A stretch of 64,000 bases of DNA from Cocos nucifera (lineage: Eukaryota > Streptophyta > Magnoliopsida > Arecales > Arecaceae): NCBI GenBank assembly GCA_006176705.1, contig QRFJ01007198.1:1-64000 (forward strand), written 5' to 3'. The translations under genes were made by a program, and so were the position numbers. Each line of letters opens with the position of its first letter. The stretch's first letter is position 1. The notes beneath the pieces are model-generated. The model did no database searches. It had not been told where the DNA came from and worked only from the letters and a program-made list of their open reading frames with translations. Of the stretch, positions 47,723 through 60,039 are shown piece after piece.

Positions 47723-50700
47723 GCCACTCGGCACAATATCTAAAATCCTTCTTCGACTTGTGGTTGTCGAACTTCTTTATTGCTAGGGCTTTAGTGAAAT
47801 GGTTGGTCAGGTTCTCCTTTCCATCGATCTTCTGAAGATCGACGTCATCTCGATCCACAATCTTCCAGACCAGGTGGAAGCAGTGCAGAATGTGCTTCAT
47901 CTGTTGGTGTGCCTTCAATTCTTTTGCCTGAGCAATGGCACCAGTGTTGTCATAGTAGAGCAGGACCAGACCCTCAAGGAAGGATGCTACTCCAAGCTCG
48001 GTGATAAACTTCCTCAGCCACATAGCTTTCTTTGCAGCATCTAATGCTGCCATATACTCTGCTTTGCAAATAGTGTCTTCCATAGTATGCTGCTTGGAAC
48101 TCTTCCGACAGATGGCTCCATCATTCAGGGTAAAGATATATCCTAACATGCTTCTGCTATCATCATGATCAGATTAAAAGCTGGAGTCTGTAAACCCTAC
48201 AAGTTTTAAATCTGACTCATCATAATCAACTATTGGTTCTTAGTATTTCTCAAATACTTAAGTATGACTTTAACCACTTTTCAGTAATTTTCTCCAGGAT
48301 CAGATTGATATCTACTCACTACTCCTAGTGAGTATGCCACATCTAGTCTTATACATATCATGGCGTACATGATAGATCCCACTACCAAAGCATATGGGAC
48401 TCTACTCATACACTCTCTCTCTTTAGGAGTTGTCGGACAATCCTTCTTAGAGAGAAAAATTCCATGGCCTATCGAGAGATAGCCCTTTTTAGAATTCTCC
48501 ATGCTGAACTTTTTCAGCATAGTATCTATGTACGTGGACTGGGATTACCCAAGTATCCTCTTAGATCTATCTCTATAGATCTTCATCCCTAGGATGTAGG
48601 ATGCTTCTTCCAAGTCCTTCATGAAAAGCTGTGATGACAACCAGACTTTTATTCCCTGAAGTGTGGGGATGTCATTCTCGATTAAGAGAATATTATCCAC
48701 ATACAAGATAAGAAATACTATTGCTGGACCATTTGCCCATTTGTAAATGTAGGGCTCTTTTTCGTTCTTAACGAAGCCATACATTTTGATCACCTTATCA
48801 AAATGCATGTTCCAACTCTGAGATGTCTGCTTCAATCCATAAATGAATCTCTAAAGCCTGCACACCTTGGACTCATCTGTGGATGTGAACCCCTCAGGTT
48901 GTATCATATACACCTCTTCAATTAGCTCTCCATTTAGAAAAGCTATTTCACATCCATCTATCAGATCTCATAGTCCAGATGGACAACTATCATAAGTATT
49001 ATCTGAATAGATTTGAGTATTGCCATAGGGAAGAATGTCTCGTCATAGTCAATACCATGACATTGATGATACCTCTTGGCAGCTAGATGGACTTTATAAG
49101 TCTTCACCTTTCTGTCTGCTCCTCTTTTCCTTTTGAAGACCCATTTACATCCAATGGATTTAACCCCTTTGGGTGGGTCAACCAATGTCCACACATTATT
49201 GACCTTCATGGACTCCATTTTGGATTTCATGGCCTCAAGCCATCTCTCGAAATTAGGTCTCTGCATAGCATCCATGTAGGTGATCGGATCATCATTGTTC
49301 TCATCGAGCTAGATGGGATCACCATCCCGGATCAAGAAACCATAGTATGTATCTGACTAATGCTGTACTCTATCGAATCGTCTTAATGGGCAGGTACATT
49401 AGGCTCTAGATTTGATCTAATCGAATTTGATTTTGGTTTAGCTATAGATGTCAATTTTTCTACCTATTGAACTTTCTCAAGTTCAACCTTAGAGGCAACA
49501 GTTTCTTCACTAAGGAACTTCTTTTCCAAAAAGATTGTCTTAAGACTGACGAACACCTTTTGTTCTTCAGCATGGTAGAAATAGTAACCTTTACTTTCTT
49601 TGGGATACCCTATAAACACATACTTATTAGACCAGGGTCTAAGCTTATCTGTATGCAAATGTTTGACATAGGCCAGACAACCCCAAACCTGCATGTATGA
49701 GAGTGTAGGCCTACACCCAGTCTATATCTCATATGGAGTCTTTGTGATAGATTTACTCGATACATTATTCAATATATAACATGCAGTCACAAAAGCATAA
49801 CCCCAAAATGAAATAGGCAGACTAGCAAAACCCATCATGGATCGAACCATATCAAATAAGGTTCGATTTCTCCTTTTTGATACACCATTATGCTATGGTA
49901 TCTCAGGAGTCCACTATGAGAGAATCCCATTCTCTCCTAGATATGTCAAGAACTCACTGGATAGATATTCACCTCCTCGATCTAATCGAAGAGTTTTAAT
50001 ATTCTTTCTAGTTTGTTTTCTACTTCACTTCAAAATCTTTTGAATATTTCAAATGAATCTAACTTATGTTTCATCAGATAAATATATCCATACCTGGATA
50101 GATCATTTATGAAAGTTATGAAGTAGAAATATCTACCTCTGGCACCTATGATCATTGGTCCACATACATCAGTATGTACTAGACCTAAGAGCTCGGTAGC
50201 TCTTTCACCCTTTCCAGTAAAAGATGACTTAGTTATTTTTTCAAGAAGACAGGACTCACAGGTCGGAAGTGATTCACAATCACTGACTTCGAGGATTCCT
50301 TCTTGAATCAACCTATTTATCCTGTTCTTGTTAATGTGACCTAGCCTATAGTGCCATAGGTAGATATTAGAGACATTATCTAATCTAGAATATTTTCTAG
50401 AAGTGTACATTACACTCACAGGCTGTGATAAAATATAAATATCATTTCTTTATTGTCTTTGCATTATTGTAACATCATTCATCATGATATTACAATAATC
50501 TCCCTTTATAGATAAATGATAATCATCTTTGGTCAAAAGGCTAATAGAGATTATATTCATCAGAAAGGAAGGACAATAATGACATTCATTTAAAGAAATG
50601 ATATTAGTATTGAGAATAAGTTGAACTATTCCCATAGCTAGAACTGGAACAGACCTTCCATCTCCAACATTCAGAAATCGCTCATTATTCTCAAATCTTC

Positions 50701-51052
50701 TACTAATTTGATATCCTTGCAACGTATTACAAATATGGACTAGACTTTCGGTATTCAATACCTAAGTAGAAGCATCACAAACAGAGAAATTATAAGATGT
50801 TATTATATAACATTCTTGATCAGCAACTACTTGCTCATCTCTCTTATTCAGCCTATTGAGGTCTTGGAAATCATGATACTGAGGATAGTTCCTCTTCCAA
50901 TATCTCTGCTTCTTACAATGAAAGCACTCTACCTGATCAAGGTTATTTTTGGATCTAATGTTTAAATTGGGCATAGAGGATCCAGCATGAACCACTTCAT
51001 GCTGTTGAACAATATTCAACTTTCGATACTTATTATCGAAGTTGGATCCCAT
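47718..51052 (-). pseudogene. Element D polyprotein, gag-deleted and decayed
   Basis: Minus-strand Copia polyprotein. It opens at ATG 51052 with about 40 codons and goes straight into a zinc knuckle (50900-50945: C-F-H-C-K-K-Q-R-Y, the His changed to Tyr and the last Cys to Tyr). The capsid part seen in C at 25790-26240 is absent. Protease near 50755: a stop precedes VLNTES, so the catalytic Asp is Asn. Pre-integrase 50030-50419 (LWHYRLGHI). Integrase to about 49460. RT 48545-49275, where YVDD reads YVDN (48692-48703). RNase H 47718-48520. The open pieces run up to 143 codons. Several key catalytic residues are lost, so the copy cannot move by itself. Confidence 0.9.
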
Positions 51053-53003
51053 AAGTTAATCACTGTCTAACAGTGAATAGAACAACTGTGGTTAGGGTTT
51101 AACTGCATAAAGAAGAACCAAAAGCCTAATTAGTAATTGATTCATTAAACCTAAAGATTTGGACTTTAATCAAAAAATTTCTCCCACTATTTTATTCAAA
51201 TTGGTAGCCTATACCTCCAATTCGAAAAATTATCCTAATTTCTTAATGGGTACTAGAATCCACATAGACTGCACACAAGCTCAACTATGGTTGGTCAACC
51301 TATGTACATCTAAGGGTAGATTCATAATCAATTATTTCTTCAAATAATTTTTAGTAATTTAATTTTGTCCTAGGTATCTTTTCAGTAGGTTAGGGCCTCC
51401 ACTGAAAGTTTTGGTTAAGTCCAACCATTAACATGATCATACTTGATCCATCTAACTAATGAATGATTAAGCCAAACTTTGGTTGGTTAGCCTAACCATC
51501 ATTTAGAGAGACGCGGCCAAGAAATTATATTATAAATGATAATTCTATTAGCGGATAAGCACCAGGCCTATGGGCCTCCAATGATTATCCAACTAATGGA
51601 TCCATTATCATCCACTTAATAGGAGGCTATGATCTAGTTATCACCATAACTATTTTATTTTAAGGATCTAATAATTTTAGAATATTTAATTAATTTAATT
51701 TAGAGAATAGGTTAGATTAATCAACTTGTCATGGTCCTCCTACTAACTTCACCAAGTCAGCTTAAGGGAGACCATTAAAAGGCTGGTCTAGGAGCACCTA
51801 AATCAGTCACACTGATTTACCTAGCTGGCATGGGTCAACTCAAATTGTCAAGCGATTGTATCAAAACTTAACTCACCAAGAAGTTCAAGTATGTGAGATC
51901 AGTAGGAGGGTCTGCCAAAGCTTGCCTTAGACACCATTAGAAATGGCCAGGTAAACGGGCTATCAATTAAAAACCACCAATCGTATGTGCCAAGCTTACC
52001 TTAGATACCAATTGATTTAATTAGTCTTGATTAGATCAACCTCACAGCTCGAGCTAGAATACTTAGCCAAGAATTAAGTCCATTTGATTCTTATTAAAGA
52101 CATGGACTTGACCAACTATAACTATTATAATTGATCTAATGAATTCTTGACCTAATCTAAGACAATAATTGATTAGATATAGTCAATTCTCTAATTAAGT
52201 CTATTCTTTAATCTAACCTTAGGTCTAACCTAATTAATGAACCTACTCTCTATTAACCCAATGTGTTATGATTCGTGTCATAGGATCTTTAATTTACAAT
52301 CCTAGAACCTAATCAAACAACTTCTTAATTCTTAATTAAGTTTTAGGTTGAAAGTTGGGGTTTGGATTTTTGAAAATAATTTTTATATTTATAAAATATT
52401 TTTATAATATGGTTCTATTAACCAAGTTGCATATTTGATTTATAATCAATATACAAGTAAAATAAATATGAAACTACTTTAGATCTAATCTAAATAGATT
52501 CATGTATTTGAAACAATTTTAATACCAATCAATCATAAATCAACTTAGATCAAATCTAACATATTTATGATGATTGAAATTAGATTAAAATATTTTTAAT
52601 CAAATCATAAAATTTTTTAGATCTAATCTAAAATTTTATGATCAATATTTTAGATCAGCACGTACTAGGATAACCTTTCCACTGTAAGGGATAAACCTTA
52701 TAGTAGAACAACCTTATAGCAGTCCGTGCAATCTAAAAACTTTATTGTTAGAACTAAAACTATTTTAAATCTATTAAATTATAAATAAAATTAGATCAAA
52801 TCTAATAAATTTATGATTAAGAGTAGATCATCATGAATTAGGACAACCTTTTCACTGTAAGGGATAAACCTTATAGCAGGACAACCTTATAGCAGCTCAT
52901 AAGATCTGGATTTTTAATTTTAGATTTAATAATTAAATTATAAAGTAGATCTAATCTAAAAAATAATCTAAACATACTTAAGAAATAATATAATAAAAAC
53001 CTA
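51053..53003 (-). other. Element D leader
   Basis: No protein signal. It holds the module shared with A, B, G, E and F (51885-52010) and two copies of a 56-bp repeat AGGA.AACCTTT.CACTGTAAGG at 52668-52723 and 52840-52895. Confidence 0.7.
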
Positions 53004-53016
53004 GGATCTGATACCA
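53004..53016 (-). other. Primer binding site of D
   Basis: Minus strand TGGTATCAGATCC, one base off the Met-tRNA-type TGGTATCAGAGCC, two bases inside the 5' LTR end. Confidence 0.85.
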
Positions 53017-53018
53017 AT

Positions 53019-55694
53019 TGAAGGAACCAGATCTAGGGTTTCAGGGCTAGATCTTGAAACTTTTTCAAGATCAGGCAGTGAAAGACTAAAATTAATTAAA
53101 ATTAATTTTAAATATCTAAAAATATTTTAAATCTAAGATCTATTATATGATCATGGCATGTTATTAAATCAAAAAAAAAAAATACAAAGAAAAGAAAACA
53201 TGTTGATCTTATCAACATGCAACAATACTACATCTAATGTAGCTATAAAACCAATAGATCAGATCTATTACCTGTGCAAGTTAGATCTTCTAACTTGCTG
53301 ATCTAAACTTTAGCATGAAGTCATGATCCGCACATACATCCGACCTCTTGGAGTCATCCACATGAGCCTACGAGCACGATCAAAAATCCTGATGCAGGAA
53401 ATCAACACAGTATGCTAGTACTGTGCTGATCTTTCTTCGACGGTCAATCAGATGCCACTTTCTTTTGGATTTAGACTCTTCCAAAGAGGAGGAGGAGAGG
53501 AGGTTTCAGATGTGAGATAATCTAAAAAAACTCAAAGAAGCAGGAAGGAAAGAGGTGAACACAGCAACCCTAGAAGAAGACCCTCTTCTTCTTCTCTTTG
53601 CTTTCACCTAGACACCTAGTTTTGTGTCTATTGAATCTCAATGCCCAAGAATCATTTCTCTCTAATTTTCACACACCCAAATCCACTCTCAAAGGTCTAT
53701 GTTTCATAAAAAATTTAAATAAAAATTTATTTTAAATAATAAGTTATGGAAGAGCCTTATCTAGGTCAAATTTCTAGACAAGGCAGGACCATATATGGCA
53801 AGTTGTTAGGGTGCCCAACACTTGGGTGCTCCCTCCTCATCCCATGCCATGGACCACCACAAAAGAGTGCACAAAAACCCTCTTTTTACCATGGAAATCA
53901 TAAAAGAAATCAGGGTGGGGTGGCACACAAGGGAAGAATTAATGTTTGTTGGGATTCTATCATATAGAGTCCAATACCACAACAACTTTCCATCTATTGA
54001 CTTGGTCCTTAATGAATTCCCAAATAAATAAGAGAGGAAGAGAAGGGCATGCTTGAGAGGGCCTAGAGAGAGGATTTTACATGAAAAAATCCTAAAAAAT
54101 AGGAGTGGGGGGGGGGGGGGGGGGCGTTGGGGCTAAGGTGGCGCAAGGAGGGAAGTCCTAGTCATACTAGGACTTCCAATTTGACTTGGTCAAACAAAAT
54201 GTTTTAACCAAATTAAATCAAATTTATTTCAACCCAATTAGAATAGGTCCTAGTCTAACCATGTCCTTAATTAAATCAAATTTAATTTTTATTTAATTTC
54301 TAATTAAAATAGAGATTGGGTTGAGACAAGTCCTAGTCTCACTAGGACTTCCAATTTGACTTGGTCCAACTTGATCTTTAGACCAAATAAAATTAAAATT
54401 TATTTAACCCAATTAAAATAGGTCTTAATTCAATTAAAAAATAATTAAACTATATTAAATTAGATTTAATTTTAATTTAATTTCTAATCAGATTAGAAAT
54501 TGGGTAAATCCAATTTCTAATTGAACTAGGACTAGTTCTTCCTTGCACTTGGCTTATCCAATAAGCCAATTAGACTTGATCCAATCAAGCCCAAACTAAA
54601 TCTAATTAAATTATATTTAATTAAACTTAATTTTAGCCCTCTGACTTAATCAAATTAAGTCAAATAGCAATTAAATTACTAATCGATCCTCCTACAACAC
54701 TTGTGCTAGGTTAAACATCAATCGTATTGATCATTTAACACTAGAATGATTCAAAATCACTGATCAACCATCCAATCGGATTGTGAACTCTAATGTGTGT
54801 GACCTCATAGGTCTGAACCTAAGTCGATAGCATAGAAATAGATTTTTATATCAATCAAAGTAACCATTTAGCAATGGTATCCAATGGCTGGATAGGTCGA
54901 ATGTGTAGAACAACATTCTTAGAATCCATGCAGATATAGTTTCCATATAATTCATCCCCTTGACCAAAATGTTCATAGGATATCTCAAAGTTTAACTGTC
55001 AACTCTGATCAGGTTGTCCATATTATATTTCAAAATATCAAATCCATCTGATGGATTATCCTGATCAAGATTTTGCTATATTGAAATATAGTGATACATT
55101 CTTCTCCAACTCTTGGATTAGTCAATTTCATCTTAATCACACACTGACTTCACCAGTACTTGACTATTCCTAGAAGCCTTTTGTTACTGAATTAAAAATT
55201 CAGTTAGTCTGATACCAAAGCACAGTGAATTGCTTGCAAGTCACTAAGGTTGTCTCAGGCCTATGGGATACTTATACCTATATCCCATCAGAGACATTCT
55301 CGATAGTAGAATACTTTGGAGTTGGTCATGTTCAAGGATGATGTACCCATACATCTCACCTATATGCCATACCAATGTCTCCACTCTTCTTGGTTAAGAG
55401 AACAACCAACCTATATGGCATATAGCGATCTATGCTCGATAGACACTATCGTCCTAATTAATAGCTTATCATGTGGTCATGAATAAATTTAAGGACTAAT
55501 CGATAAATCCTTTCTTTATCGAATCTAAATAGTCCTAAGAACTTCATCACAATAATGAAGTTTATTAGAAGATGAATATTTTATGATGAAAAGATGCCAA
55601 AAATATATTTTATTCATTAATAAATCAATTATAGATACAATGTAGCTCAACCGTCAATAGACTAACGATTGGATTTGGAACATATTTTTCAATA
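53019..55694 (-). repeat. Element D 5' LTR
   Basis: Pairs with 44994-47704. The outermost bases read TATTGAAA on the minus strand where the 3' LTR has TGTTGAAA, a G-to-A change at the terminal dinucleotide. It has an 18-G tract at 54107-54124. Confidence 0.9.
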
Positions 55695-55699
55695 ATTTT

Positions 55700-55817
55700 T
55701 TATGCCAACTGAAAATATAAGAATTTAGGCTGATTGAAGATCTTCAGAAGACTAAGGTCGAGGTTCTATTTCAGGCCAAATTTGAAATCATCAAGAGATG
55801 AAAGCCAAAGTCATAAC
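55700..55817 (+). other. Short spacer between D and G
   Basis: 118 bp that belongs to neither neighbour. The plus strand can be read as a short coding-like run, IEDLQKTKVEVLFQAKFEI, before a stop. It may be a scrap of the sequence that D and G inserted into. The family is not recognised. Confidence 0.3.
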
Positions 55818-57141
55818 TGTTAGATATATGTGCACTAGAAGCCAGAATTGGCTGACACTTGTAATACACTTCTAGGGGCAAAATTGTAATTTTGACTAAA
55901 ATCAATAAAATGGATTATTTTCTATCACATATGTGTATTTAGTGTCTGTGATACATCCTTTGAGTTAATGATAATGATAATTCATATTTTCAAGAGTTGA
56001 AAATTTAAGACATGAATAATCATTATTAACTCATAAAATGCTTTCGACCATAGGATCATCGCGAGGATGGTGATTGATCCGAAAGGTTAGTATACAAATC
56101 GCTTCTCTTTAGTAGATGAGTCTTGAGTCTATGATGTGGAGACACTGGAGCGAGAGTATAGGTACTCGTTAGAGAATGAGGGCACTGAGCGTGACCACTT
56201 CGAGTAGTCATTAGAAAGTCTACCTTCTCGTTAATGACTGACTCGATGCTGCAGTAGTATGTCTGATTCTTTGATCTGAGGTGCATCGGCAGTTCATCTT
56301 GAGGGTGTTATAGTTTGACTATACCATAACTTGATCTCCTAGCCATACGAAATCCTGAGGTATATGTTGGCTATAGCATGTTCATTATAGGAACTGGATA
56401 GCATCAAGATGGAATCTATCTACCTCGTTGGTAGAGGAGCAGCCCTATGATGATCATGAGAATCAAGTCCAAAAGCCCATGGCCATGGGAGAGTGAAATA
56501 ACAGAAAGAGTTTCTATTTAGATTTTCACATCGGACTTGAATCGAATGATTATATCATATGACAGAGACTAGGGTTTGACGAGTTCACCTAAACCCTAAT
56601 CTGATCGGGGCTCAAGATAGAAGAACTTAATCACACAGGTAGCCACACCAAGAGGTTCGCATTCAACTCTGATGGATTGCCACCATATACTGCTAGGTGT
56701 CATTGGTGGATTTTGGGAGCAATTAGAATGATTTAGATGATCGATCATTCTAGCTGTTCGAATCAGAAGAGTTTTGATCCATCGAAAGGAGTTTCGATGA
56801 TGTTGATGATAGAGATCATGACATATCCCATTACCATACAGAACTAAATCTAACTGGGTCACACAAATAAGAGTTTGAATCTGATGATCATCAATTGAAC
56901 TAATCCAGTTTAATTGATCTGAATGAGATTCAATTAGGTTTAAGAAAATCATGCTAGCACTCGATTGAACCTAATATTTTTCTTTTACTATCATAAATAG
57001 TTGTCCTGATTGAGCCAAAGGAGTTTGTGCTCAATTAGAGGCCTTCACCTGATCTAACTAGAGCCTATCCAGGTCAGAAAAGGGTTGTCTTATTTTGTAA
57101 GACAATACCTGCCATTTTTGGTCACCTGTCATTTCTCGTCC

Positions 57142-57217
57142 TTTGACTTTGGTCAAAAATTGACCTTTGACTGGTCAAATGTTGACCATTGACACTTTGA
57201 CTTCTATCCACGTGTCA
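57142..57217 (+). promoter_or_regulatory. W-box cluster and G-box in G LTR
   Basis: Six or more TTGAC cores in both orientations fall within 62 bp (TTTGACTTTGGTCAAAAATT, then GACC, TTTGACTGGTCAAATG, TTGACC, TTGACA, TTTGACTT), followed by CCACGTGTCA. WRKY and bZIP-type factors use these boxes in stress and abscisic acid responses. In A the G-box place reads CATGTG. Confidence 0.6.
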
Positions 57218-57515
57218 TGCACTTATTGGAGAGCTTATGGGGGTCTATCTCTCTGCCAGAACCTGGCAAGGAGGAAGGTGCACACCACCCTTGGCGTGTG
57301 CCCAAGTTAGAGATGCCCAGGAGTCCCTGTTGGACAGGAACTCCATCTTTCTTTTGGATTTCGATTAGACTTCTCCTAAGAACCAAGTTTGACTGGTCTT
57401 AGGTGCCATCTAAGGAGAAATCCAAGGGACTCTATTCCCATCAATCAGATTTAGATCTGATTTCATAAAGGGTTGTGATTGGTTGGGAAGAAGAGGAGTT
57501 GGATCACGCTTAGTC

Positions 57516-57523
57516 TATAAATA
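57516..57523 (+). promoter_or_regulatory. TATA box of G LTR
   Basis: TATAAATA in AGTCTATAAATAAGACCC, identical in context to A; about 310 bp after the W-box cluster. Confidence 0.7.
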
Positions 57524-58107
57524 AGACCCTACGCCCAACTCAAGGAGGATCTGGAATTGGAAAAGGAATTAAAAATTCCCACACCCAAGGCTTCCTATCC
57601 TCTCCTCCTCCATGCCAAATCCATCTTCTCCCTCTCCTCTCCACACCCAAAGTGGTTTGGGTACTTGGTTGGTGCAATCCAGATGAGAGAAAGGCGACTG
57701 AAAGCTAGAAGACTGCGCTGCTACAAAGGACAACTGCTGATTTTTGAATGGTATTTTGAAGATCCTTCAGATCTGATTCAGATCTAATTTTTGGAGATGT
57801 GATAGAGAAGAAGAGGATCTTTAGATCCAGCCCAAGTGGATACCGATAGAGGCCAGGCACTTGCATGGCTACATCTAGAACCTTCCACTGCTTACAGGAT
57901 CATCAACGGATAATAAGATTATCCACTTCAAGGTAAATTAAATTTAATTTAATTTATCTAATTTTATTTTTATTATTAAAATAATAAGAATCAAATCTAA
58001 AATATTTTAAATCTAATTAGAATCAAAAAAAAAAATTTTGAAATATATCTCTTGATCCGATCAGATCTGAACGAACCTGGTCCAGAAAATCAGGATTTTC
58101 CTTCAAC

Positions 58108-58120
58108 TGGTATCAGAGCC
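58108..58120 (+). other. Primer binding site of G
   Basis: TGGTATCAGAGCC, an exact Met-tRNA-type site two bases after the LTR end at 58105. Confidence 0.92.
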
Positions 58121-58335
58121 AAGGTTCTAAAAGTATTTAGATCTAATTTTAAATTTATTTTAATTAGAAAATAAATAATTTTAGATGTTACATGAGATGT
58201 GATCAAATCTAAAATCAAAAAAAATTAAAATTAAATGATTTGGATCTAAGTTTAGAAAATATTCATGACTAGTTCTAAAATAGAATAGTTCTAAAGAATA
58301 GTCTTGCATGTTTTCAATTTAATTTGATTAAATTA
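58121..58335 (+). other. Element G leader, first piece
   Basis: AT-rich leader matching A 14550-14770 in reverse. It ends at AATTA (58331-58335), the target site of H. Confidence 0.8.
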
Positions 58336-58949
58336 TGTTGATGCAGAATCTCATCATTGTCGGAATCAGCTGGAGCGGAGGTGGATGAGGTCGCCGTCGG
58401 GACCTGCAAAACAAAATTTCATTCGGAGTCGGTGGGGGGTGGCTCCATAGGACCCTCCGACGATCAAGTCAGCTCCAGTCAATAGGAATGGAGTGCTCAG
58501 TGTGGAGTTCGGTAGAGTTTAGAGGAGGAGAAAAGGATTTTTTAGAACCTGGCGTAAGCGTATCTGGAGGGTCCTTTTTATAGAGGGAGCTTGTTGTAAC
58601 TGCCTTGATTAATGATTGTCGTAACTGTCCTGATCAATGCCGATCATTATTGACTTTAAATGCCGATCGTTATTGACTTTATAAATGTCAATCATTATTA
58701 TCGTGTAACCGTTTAGTAGTGGGATCGCCTGTAGGAATCCATCAATAGTCTGTAAGAAGTTTGGCTTCTATAGAGGTTCGGCCATTAGAAGTTCGACCGC
58801 TAGGAGTCCGAAGGAGCTCGGCTACTTAGCAATTCGATCGGCTATAATAGTTCAGCCAAGACCCATCTGCCGAAGTTCTTCCATGGCTACTAGCCGCATC
58901 AAGCTGGGCACCAAACTTGACTTCGACAAGAGCGGGGTTTATCCCAACA
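58336..58949 (-). repeat. Element H 3' LTR
   Basis: Plus text TGTTGATGCAGAATCTCATC to TTTATCCCAACA; pairs with 61579-62195. A TATAAAAA box on the minus strand lies near 58575-58582. CTAGCCCCTCC follows inward, a purine tract on the minus strand. Confidence 0.9.
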
Positions 58950-59050
58950 CTAGCCCCTCCACTCCCGAATTCGAAACTTGAAGGAAGGGAGTGCAGAAGA
59001 GGCGACTGCTGAAGTCTTCTTCTGGGCTTTGTGCTGGTTCAGGTCAAAGC

Positions 59051-59710
59051 TTGGGGGAGATCTCATCTCCGACTAAGGTTGATGTTGAAGTTGAAGCTCT
59101 CCAACCGAGGTTGATACGGTCGCCCGGGAGAGATCCTATCTCTCACCGAGGCCGAAGTTGACGCTCTTCTCCAGCTGAGGTTGATACGGTCGCTCGGGAG
59201 AGATCCTATCTCTCACCGTGGTCGAAGTCGACGCTCTCCAGTTGAGGTTGGCCCGATCGCTCGGGGGAGACCTTATTTGACCGAGGTTGATAGGGTCGCT
59301 TGGGGGAGATCTTATCTCTGGTCGAAGTCACTTCTCGGGAGAGATCTTATCTCTGGCCGAGGTTGTCAGTAGTCATTCGGGAGAGATCTTATCTCTGACC
59401 GAAGTCACTTCTCGAGAGAGATCTTATCTCTAGCCAAACTTCTCGGAAGAGATCTTATCTCTAGCCGAGGTGGTCGCTCGGGAGAGATCTTATCTCTGGT
59501 CGAGGTTGATTCTTGGGAGAGATCTTATCTCTGGCCGAACTTCTCGGGAGAGATCTTATCTCTAGCTGAGGTGGTCGCTCGGGAGAGATCTAATCTCTGC
59601 CCGAGGTGGTCGCTTGGGAGAGATCTTATCTCTGGCCAAGGTTGGTTCTCAGGAGAGATCTTATCTCTGGCCAAACTTCTCGGGAGAGATCTTATCTCTG
59701 GCCGAAGTTG
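59051..59710 (-). repeat. Sixteen-copy tandem array in H
   Basis: Sixteen copies of a core GAGAGATCTTATCTCT, with variants such as AGATCCTATCTCT, embedded in units of about 28 to 60 bp that also carry CTCGGG before it and GGCCGA(A/G)GTT after it. The core is an inverted repeat (AGAGAT..ATCTCT). It lies between gag and the 3' LTR. The 63-codon open frame at 59181-59372 is just the repeat read through. Confidence 0.88.
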
Positions 59711-60039
59711 ATGGTCTTTGACCTGCTCATGTTAGGATGAGGTCTTCCTCCTGTTTCTAACACGGTGACTATTGACTACTTCTTTCCTTGTCATTACATA
59801 GTTTTGGCATCCAAAAATAATATACTATTGAAAGGGAAGAACTTTATTGAAAGAAAGTTACTGGCAATGTATTTCCGAATTCTTTGTGATTCAGGGTCGT
59901 GGTAGCATTGTTCCTCCATGCTTCTTCATGCGGACGACCTTTTCTATGTCATGCTAGCTTCCTCACTTTGAAGCATGCTTCTCTTGGCTTCGACGCTGGG
60001 ACCTGGGGTAACGTTGACGATGTCGTGAGGCGGCCGACC
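59711..60039 (-). other. Spacer between array and gag in H
   Basis: No domain seen. Probably the end of the gag transcript after the stop; pol, expected here in a complete Tat element, is missing. Confidence 0.5.

Larger units (their letters stand above)
44994..55694 (-). mobile_element. Element D, full-length Copia retrotransposon, family 2
   Basis: A 10,701 bp element on the minus strand with LTRs of 2711 and 2676 bp and a perfect ATTTT target duplication (44989-44993 and 55695-55699). It carries a Met-tRNA-type primer site with one change, a leader of about 1.95 kb, a polyprotein lacking the gag capsid part, and a polypurine tract. It inserted at the outer edge of the lone LTR 42317-44988. 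Confidence 0.93.
55818..58105 (+). repeat. Element G 5' LTR
   Basis: TGTTAGATATATGTG to TTCCTTCA. It contains the W-box cluster (57142-57203), a CACGTG G-box (57209-57214) and TATAAATA (57516-57523). Downstream are GATC-rich AGATCTGAT repeats. Confidence 0.92.

Noticed and set aside
59181..59372. Arg/Gly/Asp-rich small protein
   Set aside because: Simple read-through of the tandem array in H.
59051..59710. CRISPR-like repeat array
   Set aside because: Units are joined with short related linkers rather than unique equal spacers, and it lies in a plant retroelement.
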